Assembly (NCBI RefSeq): GCF_018327685.1
Contig: NZ_BNEL01000001.1
Span: 3,286,001-3,350,000, forward strand
Source of the DNA: Streptomyces sp. TS71-3
Lineage (GTDB): Bacteria; Actinomycetota; Actinomycetes; Streptomycetales; Streptomycetaceae
Length of the DNA stretch: 64,000 nt
Direction of reading: 5' to 3'
Under the pieces are notes generated by a model that worked only from the letters and a program-made list of their open reading frames with translations, had not been told where the DNA came from and ran no database searches. Below are positions 52,484 to 62,538 of this stretch, piece after piece. Position numbers and translations under genes: made by a program. How positions within the stretch are numbered: the first letter of the stretch is position 1; each line of letters opens with the position of its first letter.

Positions 52484-54727
52484 TCACATGCCCGGCCTGT
52501 ACCTCCGCTCGATATGCCCGGCGAGGTCCTCGGGGCGGAAGTAGACGGGCCGCAGGCCGCCCTTCGCGTAGCGTTCGGCCTGGTCGTCGAAGTGCGGGGA
52601 GTCGGGGTGCCCGCTCGTGCCCCCCGTCGTCACCGCCCAGGCGCGCAGCCGCGGCCCGAACTCCACCACCGCCACGAAGCTGTTGCCGCTGGTGCCGTAG
52701 TAGCGCTTGGTTCCCGGGTAGCGCTTGGCCTCGAACGCCGCGAGCGAACCCCACCGCGACGAGGTGAACGGCACCGGCATGCTCGGCTTGGCGTCGCTGA
52801 ACTCCTGGACGATCGCGCCGTCGTTGCGCTGGTAGCGGTTGATGTCGCCCCAGGGCACCTGCCAGTCGCCGAAGTCCTGCACCAGGCGGTCCGTCGCGGA
52901 TTCGAGCGCGTCGAGCCGCTGCGCGTCGGTGGCGCGGTCGGCCATGTAGTCCCATACCGACATGCCGGCGTCCGCCGCCGACTGGGACGTGAGAGCCCAC
53001 AGCGCCTCGCCCCAGAACACGGCCACCGACGTGGCGGAGGACTCCGCCGACCAGAGGTGGTCCCAGTCGCGCAGCAGACTGATCGGCCCCGCCAGCTTCG
53101 CCTTCCGCCCGCTGTCCTCGGGCAGGGCGTCCCACGCGGCGACGAGCCCCGGTGTCAGGCGGGCGAAGGCGGTGAGGCACGGATCGAAGGCGGCCTGGAT
53201 CAGGGTCTCGGGGGTGAAGTCGTCGCGCGCGCTCAGCACCCGGATGGCGTGCGGCCCGCGCGGGTTCTCGCCGACCTGGTCGAAGTAGCGCGGGTAGTCC
53301 GCCGCGTGGGGGCTGTCCGCACCCGCCGCGGTCCAGGGGGAGTTGTTCGAGTTGTACAGCCAGCCGTTCTCCGGGTTCACGACCTGCGGCATGCTCGCCA
53401 GGCTGTGCAGCCCGTGCCAGTCGGTCGCCGGGTCGCTGCCGTCGACGGGCTTCCGGTAGTCGAAGCGGTCGTCCCTCACCGGCATGAACTGCGGCAGGAG
53501 GAGAGCGGTCTCGCCCTTCGAGTCCGCGAAGACGGTGTTGTTCGAGCTGTTCGCCTTGAGGCCGGCGACCCGCAGATAGCCCGCGTAATCCCGCGTCTTG
53601 GTGCGCAGGAAGCTCTGCTCCAGCGCCGCGACGGGCCGGTTCATCAGCGCGCAGGCGATCCACTTGCCGTCGGCCTCGCGGACGATCGGGCCGCGGTGGG
53701 TGGCGAAGGTGGTGAAGCTGCGCCGCGCCTGCCCGCCGTCCGCCGTGCGGTAGGACAGCGTGACCTTCTTCGTCGTCAACGGGCGCAGGGCGTCGCCGTA
53801 GCGGTAGGAGCGCTTGCCGTCCGCCCCGGTCACGATCGTCTCGGCGAAGTCGTCGACGTTGTCGACGCCGCTCGTCGTGTGCATCCACCCGGTGTCCGGG
53901 TTGAAGCCCTGGTAGATGAAGAACTGTCCCCAGGTGGCGGCGCCGTAGACGTCGAGCCCCGCACGGCTCGTCACATGCTGCTCGGAGCGGAAGAAGAAGC
54001 TGGTGTGCGGATTGATCAGCAGCAGCGCGTGGCCGTCCCGCGTGTGGCTCGGCGCTATCGCGATGCCGTTGGATCCGGTGGGTTCCCGGAACAGCGGCCC
54101 GCGTTCCTCGTCGGTCATCGCCACCGGCCGCTTCTCGTAGAAGGCCTGGAGCTGGGTCAGCGGCACCGACTCGATGTTGCCGCCGATGCTCCCCTCCGAG
54201 AAGCTGAGCGGCATCCACGGCTCGAACCGGTCGAGCACGCGCGGGCGTACCTCGGGGTGCGTCGCGAGGAAGTAGTTCAGCCCGTCCGCCCACGCCCGCA
54301 TCAGCGCCCGCAGCCAGGCGGGGACCTTCGCGTAGTCCGCCTTCAGCTCCTCGGGGTCCAGGTACAGCCGCTGGCGCAGGTCCTGCCAGATCGCGCTCTC
54401 GCCCTCGGCCTCGGCGAGGCGGCCCAGGGCGACCAGGTAGTTCTGCTCGACGCGGTTGAAGTCGTCCTCGGCCTGGGCGTACATCATCCCGAACACCGCG
54501 TCGGCGTCGCTCTCGCCGACCACGTGCGGGACGCCCCAGTCGTCGCGGGTGATCGTCACCCGCGCGGCCTGCCGGCGCCAGCGGGCCGCGTCCGGCACGG
54601 ACGGCGCCGCGTACGCGGCCGGGGACGGCAGCACCGCCGCGGCGGCGGCCAGTCCGGCCGCTCCACCCAGGACGCGGCGCCGGCTCCACCGCCCGTCCTG
54701 CGGGTGGGTGTTCTCTGCGTGGCTCAT
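52484..54727 (-). CDS. Penicillin-acylase-like Ntn hydrolase, Tat-exported
   Basis: A 747-residue precursor. A twin-arginine signal, SRRRVLGGAAGLAAAAA, is followed by the acylase alpha chain (ITRDDWGVPHVVGES, DADAVFGMMYAQAEDDFNR) and the self-cleavage point TGSNGIAIA, where the serine becomes the N-terminal nucleophile of the beta chain. It resembles acyl-homoserine-lactone or beta-lactam acylases that cleave amide side chains outside the cell. ATG at 54727 follows GGAG. It is a stand-alone gene; a link to cluster product maturation is possible but unsupported. Confidence 0.9.
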   Translation of the reverse strand: MSHAENTHPQDGRWSRRRVLGGAAGLAAAAAVLPSPAAYAAPSVPDAARWRRQAARVTITRDDWGVPHVVGESDADAVFGMMYAQAEDDFNRVEQNYLVALGRLAEAEGESAIWQDLRQRLYLDPEELKADYAKVPAWLRALMRAWADGLNYFLATHPEVRPRVLDRFEPWMPLSFSEGSIGGNIESVPLTQLQAFYEKRPVAMTDEERGPLFREPTGSNGIAIAPSHTRDGHALLLINPHTSFFFRSEQHVTSRAGLDVYGAATWGQFFIYQGFNPDTGWMHTTSGVDNVDDFAETIVTGADGKRSYRYGDALRPLTTKKVTLSYRTADGGQARRSFTTFATHRGPIVREADGKWIACALMNRPVAALEQSFLRTKTRDYAGYLRVAGLKANSSNNTVFADSKGETALLLPQFMPVRDDRFDYRKPVDGSDPATDWHGLHSLASMPQVVNPENGWLYNSNNSPWTAAGADSPHAADYPRYFDQVGENPRGPHAIRVLSARDDFTPETLIQAAFDPCLTAFARLTPGLVAAWDALPEDSGRKAKLAGPISLLRDWDHLWSAESSATSVAVFWGEALWALTSQSAADAGMSVWDYMADRATDAQRLDALESATDRLVQDFGDWQVPWGDINRYQRNDGAIVQEFSDAKPSMPVPFTSSRWGSLAAFEAKRYPGTKRYYGTSGNSFVAVVEFGPRLRAWAVTTGGTSGHPDSPHFDDQAERYAKGGLRPVYFRPEDLAGHIERRYRPGM

Positions 54728-55000
54728 GAATTGCTCCACTTCCGTCGAGAACCAAGGGGGATTGGTCATGGACATGCATATCCTCAATCGTTGGGCGATG
54801 GCTGAGAAGTGCCCCTCGACGGAGCTGAGGGCCGTCCGCCCCCGGCCCGGGGGAGCGGCGGTGTCCCGCGTGCCGGCACCCGGAGGACGCCCGGTACGGT
54901 CAGGCCCGTGACGGATCGCGCCCCCGAGTCGGACCGGGAGTCCGTTGTGACCGCCGCAGGCGCGTGCATGGTCGACAAACCCGGCGAAAGAGAGATCACC

Positions 55001-56641
55001 ATGGCCGAACTGCGCCTGGGCCCCCTGCTGAGGTTCGCGGACTCCTCGTCCGCGACGGTGTGGGTCGAGACGGGCGGCCCGTGCGCCGTCGAGGTGCGCT
55101 GTTCGAACGGTGCGGGCGGCACGTCCGAGACCTTCCAGGTCTCCGGGCACCACTACGCGCTCGTCACGGTGACCGGACTCGAACCGGGCACCTCGCCCTC
55201 GTACGAGGTCCTCCTCGACGACGCCCCGGTGTGGCCCCTGCCCGGTTCCGGCTTCCCGCCCTCCGTCATACGGTCCCCCGGTGAGGGCGAGGACGAGGGC
55301 GACGGCGTGCGCGTCGCCTTCGGCTCCTGCCGCTGGGCCGCGGCCCCGGCGGGCGGCAAGGAGTGGGCCGGCGTCGACGCGCTCCGCACCCTCGCCGGCC
55401 GGCTGGCGGCCGACCCAGGCGCCGAACGCCCCGACGTCCTGCTGCTCCTGGGGGACCAGGTCTACGCGGACGAGACCTCCGACGAGACCCGGAACTGGAT
55501 CGCCGGCCGGCGCGGCCTCGACGAGGCCCCCGGCGCGGAGGTCGCCGACTATGAGGAGTACTGCCACCTCTACTACGAGTCCTGGCTCGACCCCGAGGTC
55601 CGCTGGCTGCTCTCCACCGTGCCCAGCCTCATGATCTTCGACGACCACGACATCATCGACGACTGGAACACCTCCGCCGCCTGGCTCGCCGACATGCGCG
55701 CCACCGGCTGGTGGTCCCAGCGGCTGCTCGGCGGCCTGATGTCCTACTGGGTGCACCAGCACCTCGGCAACCTCTCCCCGGCGGAACTCGCCGACGACCC
55801 GGCCTACGCCGCCGTGCGCGCCACCGAGGACGGCACCAAGGCGCTGCGCGCCGTCACCGAGGCGGCCGACGCCGACCCCGCCTCGTTCCGCTGGAGCTAC
55901 CGCCGCGACTTCGGCCGCGTCCGGGTGGTGATGGTGGACTCGCGCGCGGCACGGGTGCTCGGCGAGGACCGCCGCGCCATGCTGGACCCGGGCGAGGCGG
56001 GCTGGCTGCGGGAGCAGGTACGCCAGGACCCGGAGGCGTACGACCACCTGCTGATAGGCACCTCCCTGCCCTGGCTGCTGCCGCATCTGGTGCACGACGT
56101 CGAGGCCTGGGACGCCGCACTGTGCGCGGGCGAGCGCGGCGGCCGCTGGGCGCGCTTCGGTGAACGCATGCGCCGGGCGGCCGACCTGGAGCACTGGGCC
56201 GCCTTCCCCGCGTCCTTCGCCGACCTCGCCGGCCTGATAGCCGAGACGGGGCGTGCCACGCCGGGCCCCGCGAGCGTGTGCGTGCTCTCCGGGGACGTCC
56301 ACCACGCCTACATAGCCGAGGCCTCGTGGCCGTCCGCGCAGCCCGCCGCCCGCGTCCTCCAGCTCACGTGCTCGCCCGTCCACAATTCCGTGCCCGCGTA
56401 CATGCGCTTCGGCTTCCGCTTCGGCTGGAGCGCCCCGGCCCGGCTGCTCGGCCGGCTCCTCACCCGGCACGGCCGGAGCCCCCGGCCACCGGTGAAGTGG
56501 CGCAAGCGGGGAGGGCCGTGGTTCGGCAACCAGCTCATGACCCTGACCCTGCGAGGCCGTTCGGCACGGCTGCGGCTGGAGCAGGCCGAGGCCGACGGGA
56601 CGCTGCGCACCGTGCACCAGTCCGCCCTGACGGAGGCGTGA
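55001..56641 (+). CDS. PhoD-like alkaline phosphatase
   Basis: A 546-residue PhoD-family metallophosphatase: N-terminal immunoglobulin-like domain (1-95), then VRVAFGSCR, LLLLGDQVYADE, IFDDHDIIDDW, RVVMVDSRAAR and SGDVHHAYIAEA. No Tat signal is present, so it is likely cytoplasmic, unlike classical secreted PhoD. ATG at 55001 is used; a GTG near 54908 would add 31 unstructured residues. It stands divergent from the acylase gene across about 270 bp without another gene. Confidence 0.88.
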   Translation: MAELRLGPLLRFADSSSATVWVETGGPCAVEVRCSNGAGGTSETFQVSGHHYALVTVTGLEPGTSPSYEVLLDDAPVWPLPGSGFPPSVIRSPGEGEDEGDGVRVAFGSCRWAAAPAGGKEWAGVDALRTLAGRLAADPGAERPDVLLLLGDQVYADETSDETRNWIAGRRGLDEAPGAEVADYEEYCHLYYESWLDPEVRWLLSTVPSLMIFDDHDIIDDWNTSAAWLADMRATGWWSQRLLGGLMSYWVHQHLGNLSPAELADDPAYAAVRATEDGTKALRAVTEAADADPASFRWSYRRDFGRVRVVMVDSRAARVLGEDRRAMLDPGEAGWLREQVRQDPEAYDHLLIGTSLPWLLPHLVHDVEAWDAALCAGERGGRWARFGERMRRAADLEHWAAFPASFADLAGLIAETGRATPGPASVCVLSGDVHHAYIAEASWPSAQPAARVLQLTCSPVHNSVPAYMRFGFRFGWSAPARLLGRLLTRHGRSPRPPVKWRKRGGPWFGNQLMTLTLRGRSARLRLEQAEADGTLRTVHQSALTEA

Positions 56642-56738
56642 ACGGCGTCCGGGGCGTGAGCGGCCGGCGGCCGTTCTTCGCTCCCTGTTCTGCGTGCCGA
56701 CCCGGCCCTCCAGGTGTTCGTGGGGGAGAGTGGGTGCT

Positions 56739-57473
56739 ATGACGAGCCTCGGTTTGCCGGATCGCATCAAAGCGTGTCTGTTCGACCTCGACGGTGTCAT
56801 CACGAAGACCGCCGTCGTGCACGCCGCCGCGTGGAAGGCGATGTTCGACGAGTTCCTGCGCGGCCGGGACGCCCAGTCCCGCCCCTTCGACTCCTCCGAC
56901 TACGACAGGTACGTCGACGGCCTGCCGCGTGCCGACGGCGTACGGTCCTTCCTCGCCTCCCGCGGCATCGAGCTGCCCGAGGGCGGCGCGGACGACCCGC
57001 CGGGCCGCGACACCGTCCACGGCCTCGGCAACCGCAAGAACGAGCTGGTCCTGGAGAAGATCCGCACGGAAGGCGTGGAGGCCTACGACGGCACGCTCTG
57101 GTACGTGGAGGCCGCCCGCGCCCGGCACCTGCGGACCGCCGTGGTGTCGTCGAGCGCGAACTGCCGGGACATCCTGCGCTCCGTGGGGGCCGAGGACCTG
57201 TTCGAGGTGCGGATCGACGGCGTCGTCGCCGCCGAGCGGCACCTGCCGGGCAAGCCGCGCCCCGACACGTTCCTCGCCGCGGCGCACGACCTGGACGTGG
57301 ACGCCCGGAACTGCGCCGTGTTCGAGGACGCGCTCGCCGGCATGGACGCCGGCAGGTCGGGGCACTTCGGCTACGTCGTGGGGGTGGACCGCGTCGGGCA
57401 GTCCGACGCGCTGCGCGCCCACGGCGCTGACATCGTGGTCAAGGACCTCGCCGAGCTGGGAGCGGACGCGTGA
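56739..57473 (+). CDS. Beta-phosphoglucomutase-like HAD protein
   Basis: A 244-residue HAD phosphatase/mutase with the nucleophile motif CLFDLDGVITKTA, SSSANC (motif II) and a KPRPDTFLAA/VFEDALAGMDAG C-terminal motif. Beta-phosphoglucomutase interconverts beta-glucose 1- and 6-phosphates. The stop overlaps the start of the GH65 gene (GTGA), and such a pair usually processes a disaccharide: the GH65 phosphorylase releases beta-glucose 1-phosphate that this enzyme converts to glucose 6-phosphate. Confidence 0.9.
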   Translation: MTSLGLPDRIKACLFDLDGVITKTAVVHAAAWKAMFDEFLRGRDAQSRPFDSSDYDRYVDGLPRADGVRSFLASRGIELPEGGADDPPGRDTVHGLGNRKNELVLEKIRTEGVEAYDGTLWYVEAARARHLRTAVVSSSANCRDILRSVGAEDLFEVRIDGVVAAERHLPGKPRPDTFLAAAHDLDVDARNCAVFEDALAGMDAGRSGHFGYVVGVDRVGQSDALRAHGADIVVKDLAELGADA

Positions 57474-59827
57474 TCACACACACCAACTACGTGGTCGAGC
57501 CGTGGAGCGTGCGCGAGCACGGCCTCAACCTCGACGTCCTGCCGCAGAGCGAGTCCCTCTTCGCCCTCTCCAACGGGAACGTGGGATGGCGCGGCAACCT
57601 CGACGAGGGCGAGCCGCACGGGCTCCCGGGCACCTACCTCAACGGGTTCCACGAGCTGCACCCGCTGCCCTACGCGGAGGCCGGATACGGCTACCCCGAG
57701 TCGGGGCAGACCGTGATGAACGTCACCAACGGCAAGATCTTCCGCCTCCTCGTCGACGACGAGCCCTTCGACCTGCGCTACGGCAGGGTCGACTCCCACG
57801 AGCGGGTGCTCGACCTGCGCGCCGGGGTGCTGCGCAGGACGTGCGACTGGGTCTCGCCCGCCGGCCGCGCGGTCCGGGTGCGCTCGACACGCCTGGTCTC
57901 CTTCACGCAGCGCGCCATCGCCGCCGTGCGGTACGAGGTCGAGGCGATCGACGGCGACGTCCACCTCGTCGTCCAGTCGGAGCTGATGGCCAACGAGCAG
58001 CTGCCCGGCGGCGAGAACGACCCCAGGTCCGCGACCGCCCTCGTCTCACCGCTCGTGGCCGAGCAGCACACCGCTCACGGAGTGAGGCTGCGCCTCGTGC
58101 ACAGCACCGAGCACAGCGGCCTGCGGGTGGCCGCGGCGGCCGACCACGCCGTCACGGGACCGGACGGGACCAGGGCCGTCAGCGAGAGCGGCGAGGACAT
58201 CGGCCGCGTCACGGTCATCTCCACCCTCAAGCACGGCGAGAGGCTGACCATCGAGAAGTTCGTCGCCTACGGCTGGTCCTCCACCCGGTCCCTTCCGGGC
58301 GTGGCCGACCAGGTCGACGCCGCCCTCGCCCAGGCGCGCAACACCGGCTGGGACGGCCTGGTCACCGAGCAGCGCGGCTACCTCGACGACTTCTGGTCGA
58401 GGGCCGACGTCGAGGTCGAGGGCGACGAGCAGGTCCAGCAGGCCGTGCGCTTCGCGCTCTTCCACGTCCTCCAGGCCGGCGCGCGGGCCGAGGAGCGCGC
58501 GATCCCCGCCAAGGGCCTCACCGGCTCCGGCTACAGCGGCCACTCGTTCTGGGACACGGAGACCTTCGTCCTGCCGCTCCTCACGTACACCGCGCCCGGG
58601 GCCGTCGCGCAGGCCCTGCGCTGGCGGCACATCACCCTGCCCGCGGCGCGGGAGCGGGCGGCCCAACTCGGCCTCGAAGGAGCCGCGTTCCCCTGGCGGA
58701 CGATCGAGGGCTCGGAGTGCTCCGCCTACTGGCCCGCCGGCACGGCCGCCTTCCATGTCAACGCCGACATCGCCGACGCCGCCGTGCGGTACGTCGCCGC
58801 CACCGGCGACGAGGAGTTCGAGCGCGAGATCGCCTCCGAACTCCTCGTGGAGACGGCCCGGTTGTGGCGCTCCCTCGGACACCACGACCACCACGGCGTC
58901 TTCCACATCGACGGGGTCACGGGTCCCGACGAGTACAGCGCCGTGCAGGACGACAACGCGTACACCAACCTCATGGCGCAGGCCAACCTGCGCAACGCCG
59001 CGGACCTGGTCGAGCGCCTTCCGGAGCGGGCCGCCGAACTCGGCGTCGACGACGAGGAGAGCGCCGCCTGGCGCGATGCCGCCGAGTCCATGCACGTGCC
59101 GTACAACGACGAGCTGGGCGTGCACGAGCAGCACGCGGGCTTCACCCGCCACCGGCTGTGGGACTTCGAGGCGGTGCGCGGGGACCAGTACCCGCTGATG
59201 CTGCACTTCCCGTACTTCGACATCTACCGCAAGCAGGTCGTCAAGCAGGCCGATCTGGTCCTTGCCATGTTCCTGCGCGGCGACGCGTTCGACGCGGACC
59301 AGAAGGCACGCAACTTCGCCTACTACGAGCCCCTCACCGTCCGGGACTCCTCCCTGTCCGCCTGCGTCCAGGCGGTGATCGCCGCGGAGGTGGGGCACCT
59401 GCGCCTCGCCTACGACTACACGGTCGAGGCCGCGCTGCTCGATCTGGAGGACCGGGAGGCCAACACGCGCGACGGCGTGCACGTCGCCTCGCTCGCCGGC
59501 ACCTGGCTCGCGCTCGTCTGCGGCTTCGGCGGCATGCGGCACACCGCCGACCGGCTGGAGTTCGCCCCCAAGCTCCCCGAGCGGCTGCGGCGGCTGGCCT
59601 TCAAGGTGACCATTTTCGACCGCTGCCTCGCCGTGGAGGTCAGGGCGGACTCGGCCACCTACACCCTCGTGAAGGGCGAGCCGCTGACGCTGCGGCACTT
59701 CGGGGAGGACGTCACCGTCTCCGCCGGCCGTCCCGCCAAGCGCCCGCTCGCCCCCCGCGCGATGGGCCCGGCCCCGAGGCAGCCTCCCGGCCGGGAGCCC
59801 CGGGCGACACCGGTCGCGAGGTCCTGA
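57470..59827 (+). CDS. Glycoside hydrolase family 65 phosphorylase
   Basis: A 785-residue GH65 enzyme: N-terminal domain with LFALSNGNVGWRGNLDEG, the catalytic (alpha/alpha)6 barrel with SGHSFWDTETFVLP and the general acid in GVTGPDEYSAV, then VVKQADLVLAMF and a C-terminal beta domain. Members phosphorolyse maltose, trehalose, kojibiose or nigerose. The exact disaccharide is not clear from sequence. Start GTG 57470 overlaps the upstream gene. The last 30 residues are Pro/Arg-rich. Confidence 0.92.
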   Translation: MITHTNYVVEPWSVREHGLNLDVLPQSESLFALSNGNVGWRGNLDEGEPHGLPGTYLNGFHELHPLPYAEAGYGYPESGQTVMNVTNGKIFRLLVDDEPFDLRYGRVDSHERVLDLRAGVLRRTCDWVSPAGRAVRVRSTRLVSFTQRAIAAVRYEVEAIDGDVHLVVQSELMANEQLPGGENDPRSATALVSPLVAEQHTAHGVRLRLVHSTEHSGLRVAAAADHAVTGPDGTRAVSESGEDIGRVTVISTLKHGERLTIEKFVAYGWSSTRSLPGVADQVDAALAQARNTGWDGLVTEQRGYLDDFWSRADVEVEGDEQVQQAVRFALFHVLQAGARAEERAIPAKGLTGSGYSGHSFWDTETFVLPLLTYTAPGAVAQALRWRHITLPAARERAAQLGLEGAAFPWRTIEGSECSAYWPAGTAAFHVNADIADAAVRYVAATGDEEFEREIASELLVETARLWRSLGHHDHHGVFHIDGVTGPDEYSAVQDDNAYTNLMAQANLRNAADLVERLPERAAELGVDDEESAAWRDAAESMHVPYNDELGVHEQHAGFTRHRLWDFEAVRGDQYPLMLHFPYFDIYRKQVVKQADLVLAMFLRGDAFDADQKARNFAYYEPLTVRDSSLSACVQAVIAAEVGHLRLAYDYTVEAALLDLEDREANTRDGVHVASLAGTWLALVCGFGGMRHTADRLEFAPKLPERLRRLAFKVTIFDRCLAVEVRADSATYTLVKGEPLTLRHFGEDVTVSAGRPAKRPLAPRAMGPAPRQPPGREPRATPVARS

Positions 59828-59915
59828 CGGTACCGGTGGCCGGCGCCGGCAGGTCTCACGTCGGCGTGCTCCGACCCGGTCTCGTCGGGCGACCGCTGTC
59901 GGTAGCCTCGGCCGC

Positions 59916-60806
59916 ATGGTGTTCGACTCCGCTCGTCTGGACCTCCAGCCCTATGGCGGTTTCGACATGGAGCGCTACGTTCGGCGGACGTATTGCAGCT
60001 GGGAGGACGCCGGCTGGTTGTCCCTGCTCGTTCAGATGTTCGAGCATGTCGTGGCCGCCGAGGACATCGCGCTCCCGGCAGCCGCGGACCTGCATCTGGT
60101 GCTGCCCGTCGCGGGGCGAGCGGTGATGGAGACGCGAAACGGCGGGCGGAGCACCCGGCACACCTGGGTGCCCGGACGGCTCGACCTCAGGCTGCCGGAT
60201 CAGTCCATCCTGCGGAGCTATCGCTGCGACGGGCCGATGCGGAGCGTGCAAGTCCATATCCCGCGTGGCACCTTCGACGCGGCTGCGGAGCGGGCCGGCG
60301 GCCGCACGGTGGACTTCGAGGCCATGGCCGCATCACTGGCCGCGGGAGACCCGCTGGTCGAGGAGGCGGTTCGAGCGCTGGGCCTCCCCTGCGGGGCCGA
60401 TGACCTCTACGCCGAGTCCGCCGCCTCCTTCCTGAGCATGCACCTGCTCACCCGCCACGCACGGTCGTCGCCTCCCCGGGCGCCGGCGCGGGAGGACAAA
60501 CGCGTCCGCGCCGCGATGGCGATGATGCGTGATCGCGTCACCGATCCGCTCACCCTGGCCGACATCGCGGGCGAGGTGCACCTCAGCGTCTACCACCTCG
60601 TCAGGGTCTTCAAGGACGCGACCGGAGTGACGCCCCACCGGTTCCTCACCCGGCTGCGGATCGAGGAGGCGAAGCGGCTGCTGCGCGACACCGATCTCCC
60701 GATCGCCCAGATCGCGCTGCGGTGCGGCTTCGGCACTCCCGGTTCGCTGTCGAACGCCTTCCTGCGGCATGCCGGAGCCCGTCCCTCGGTGTACCGCAAT
60801 TCCTGA
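59916..60806 (+). CDS. AraC-family transcriptional regulator
   Basis: A 296-residue regulator: N-terminal cupin-like ligand domain (1-175) and C-terminal double helix-turn-helix, PLTLADIAGEVHLSVYHLVR, TGVTPHRFLTRLRIEEAKRL and IAQIALRCGFGTPGSLSNAF. Ligand and targets are unknown. The gene is 88 bp beyond the GH65 gene on the same strand and may be independent. Confidence 0.88.
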   Translation: MVFDSARLDLQPYGGFDMERYVRRTYCSWEDAGWLSLLVQMFEHVVAAEDIALPAAADLHLVLPVAGRAVMETRNGGRSTRHTWVPGRLDLRLPDQSILRSYRCDGPMRSVQVHIPRGTFDAAAERAGGRTVDFEAMAASLAAGDPLVEEAVRALGLPCGADDLYAESAASFLSMHLLTRHARSSPPRAPAREDKRVRAAMAMMRDRVTDPLTLADIAGEVHLSVYHLVRVFKDATGVTPHRFLTRLRIEEAKRLLRDTDLPIAQIALRCGFGTPGSLSNAFLRHAGARPSVYRNS

Positions 60807-60943
60807 CCGCAGGGCCGCAATCCCGAGCATGGGCACGGTGGCGCCCCGTTCCTAGGGTCGTGTTCGGCATCGGCGTTTCTTCCGCCACGGGCACCCCCGC
60901 CCGAAGCCGAGCCCTGCCCCATGCGCGCCCGAGGAGTCCCGGA

Positions 60944-61414
60944 ATGCAGTCGTACGACGTCGTCGCGGTATCGGCGGCACCCCCGGCGGCGGTGTGGACG
61001 TTGCTGCTCGACCCGCAGAGCTGGCCCGAGTGGTCGCGCATCGACGCGCTGGAACCAGGTCGCTCACAGGGCCTGGCAGCCGGTCGCCGAGACGGCGTCG
61101 GGGCCACCCGCGCCTTCCGTACCGGGAAGGTCGTCAGCAAGGAGCGGATCACCGCCCTCGATCCGCTGCGCCGGTTCGGGTACGAAGGCGTCGAGAACCC
61201 GCGGATGTCCGATTACCGGGCCGCCGTCGAACTGCGGGAGACACCCGGTGGTGGAACGCGCATCCGCTGGCACGGCACATACCTGGCCCGCCGGGGATCA
61301 CGCCTGTTCCTCCCGTGGTACCTCCGCCGCTTCATGCGGTCCATGGCGAACGGGCTGGCCGAGTACGCGGCCACTCCGGACGTTCTCCGGGGGCCGCTGG
61401 AGCGACCGCGGTGA
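60944..61414 (+). CDS. SRPBCC (polyketide cyclase-like) protein
   Basis: A 156-residue START/SRPBCC fold protein: SYDVVAVSAAPPAAVWTLL and WPEWSRIDALEPG, then a hydrophobic C-terminal helix (RRFMRSMANGLAEYA). The family binds hydrophobic ligands; no enzyme role can be set. GAGGAG precedes the ATG at 60944. Confidence 0.8.
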   Translation: MQSYDVVAVSAAPPAAVWTLLLDPQSWPEWSRIDALEPGRSQGLAAGRRDGVGATRAFRTGKVVSKERITALDPLRRFGYEGVENPRMSDYRAAVELRETPGGGTRIRWHGTYLARRGSRLFLPWYLRRFMRSMANGLAEYAATPDVLRGPLERPR

Positions 61415-61523
61415 GGATGTCCTCCCGCCTGCTTCTGTCCGCGAAACCGTCCCAGCACGCCTGCCGGTACGCCGAGCCGCCACGGCGTACGAGCAGTGCC
61501 ACCTCTCTGATCAGGAACATCGA

Positions 61524-62240
61524 ATGACCGATACCCCCCGCACCGTCCTGGCCCAAGCGTCCGTCAAGAGGCTGTCGCACCCCGGCTGGCCCGAGATCGT
61601 CGCCGGACTGGCCTCCTATGCGGTCCTCTACGCGGCCGTGATCGTGTACCTGAACCATGCGGTCCTGCCGCCCACCACGGCGGGCGTCGACGAGTTCGTG
61701 CTCTCCGCGCTGATAGGGCTCGGCGCCTTCGTGGTCGCGGCCCTGCTGCGGATCCGCCGGCTCGCGCCGTTCGGTGTGCGGCGCACGAGCGGGCGGTCCC
61801 TGCTCGCCGCCATCGGCCTCGGGGTCGTCGCCTACGTGCTCGCCACGGCCGCCTCGCTGGTCTACCAGGCCGCCACGGGCGATCGGCAGAACATCCAGGG
61901 CGGCTACCACGCGGCAGCCGCGGGCGGCGTCCTCTGGTACCTCGCGACGGCGGTGTCGGGGTTCGTCGCCACCCCGATCGGCGAGGAACTCATCTTCCGC
62001 GGGGTGCTGGCCAACGCCCTCGGCCGCTACGGGGCGCAGGTCAGCGTGCTCGCCAGCGCCGCGGTCTTCGCGCTCGTGCACGGCATCAACCCGGTGCTGC
62101 CCGTCGCGTTCGTGGTGGGCGTCGTCAACGCCCTGCTGCTGCGCCGTACCGGCTCGGTGTGGCCCGGCATCGTCGTCCACGCCGTCAACAACGCCCTCGC
62201 CATATCGGGGCCCGTGATCACCGCGCTGGCGAGCGGGTGA
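61524..62240 (+). CDS. CPBP-family intramembrane metalloprotease
   Basis: A 238-residue membrane protein with about six to seven segments and the CAAX/CPBP motifs: PIGEELIFRGVL (EExxxR), LVHGINPV (H) and HAVNNALA (HxxxN). Such enzymes process or protect in peptide and stress pathways; its substrate is unknown. ATG at 61524 has a weak GGA upstream. Confidence 0.87.
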   Translation: MTDTPRTVLAQASVKRLSHPGWPEIVAGLASYAVLYAAVIVYLNHAVLPPTTAGVDEFVLSALIGLGAFVVAALLRIRRLAPFGVRRTSGRSLLAAIGLGVVAYVLATAASLVYQAATGDRQNIQGGYHAAAAGGVLWYLATAVSGFVATPIGEELIFRGVLANALGRYGAQVSVLASAAVFALVHGINPVLPVAFVVGVVNALLLRRTGSVWPGIVVHAVNNALAISGPVITALASG

Positions 62241-62538
62241 GTACGCCGACGCGGACCGGTATCGGCGCATCGGCGCGCTCGATGCCGAGCCGGTACCCGG
62301 CGCCCGCGCGGGGGAGGGTCGGACGCGGTGTGGTCCGCCGCTGCTGATCAAGGGCGCCGTGCGCGCCGTAGGCCCTTGCCGGTAGCCACCGGCAGCCGCC
62401 CTCGTGCCCGCGGCCGTCCGCGGTGCCGGCCCCGGCTGGAGTCCTGGGCCGGGGTCCTGGGCCGGGCCCCTCGGCCCCGTCGGGAACCGACCTGCCCGTT
62501 GCCACGTTGAGCAGTGCACGAGGCAAGGTGGGGTTTTC
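62241..62538. other. Intergenic region before the rhomboid gene
   Basis: About 298 bp with no credible gene. Short direct repeats of GTCCTGGGCCGGG and GC-rich inverted stretches near 62390-62470 could form terminators of the CPBP gene. Confidence 0.4.

Noticed and set aside
52484-56803. 1439-codon minus-strand frame
   Set aside because: The first two thirds from the right are antisense to the PhoD and HAD genes and show no domain; only the penicillin acylase part from 54727 is real.
56794-60126. 1110-codon plus-strand frame
   Set aside because: Arg/Pro-rich shadow of the HAD and GH65 genes in another frame; no motifs.
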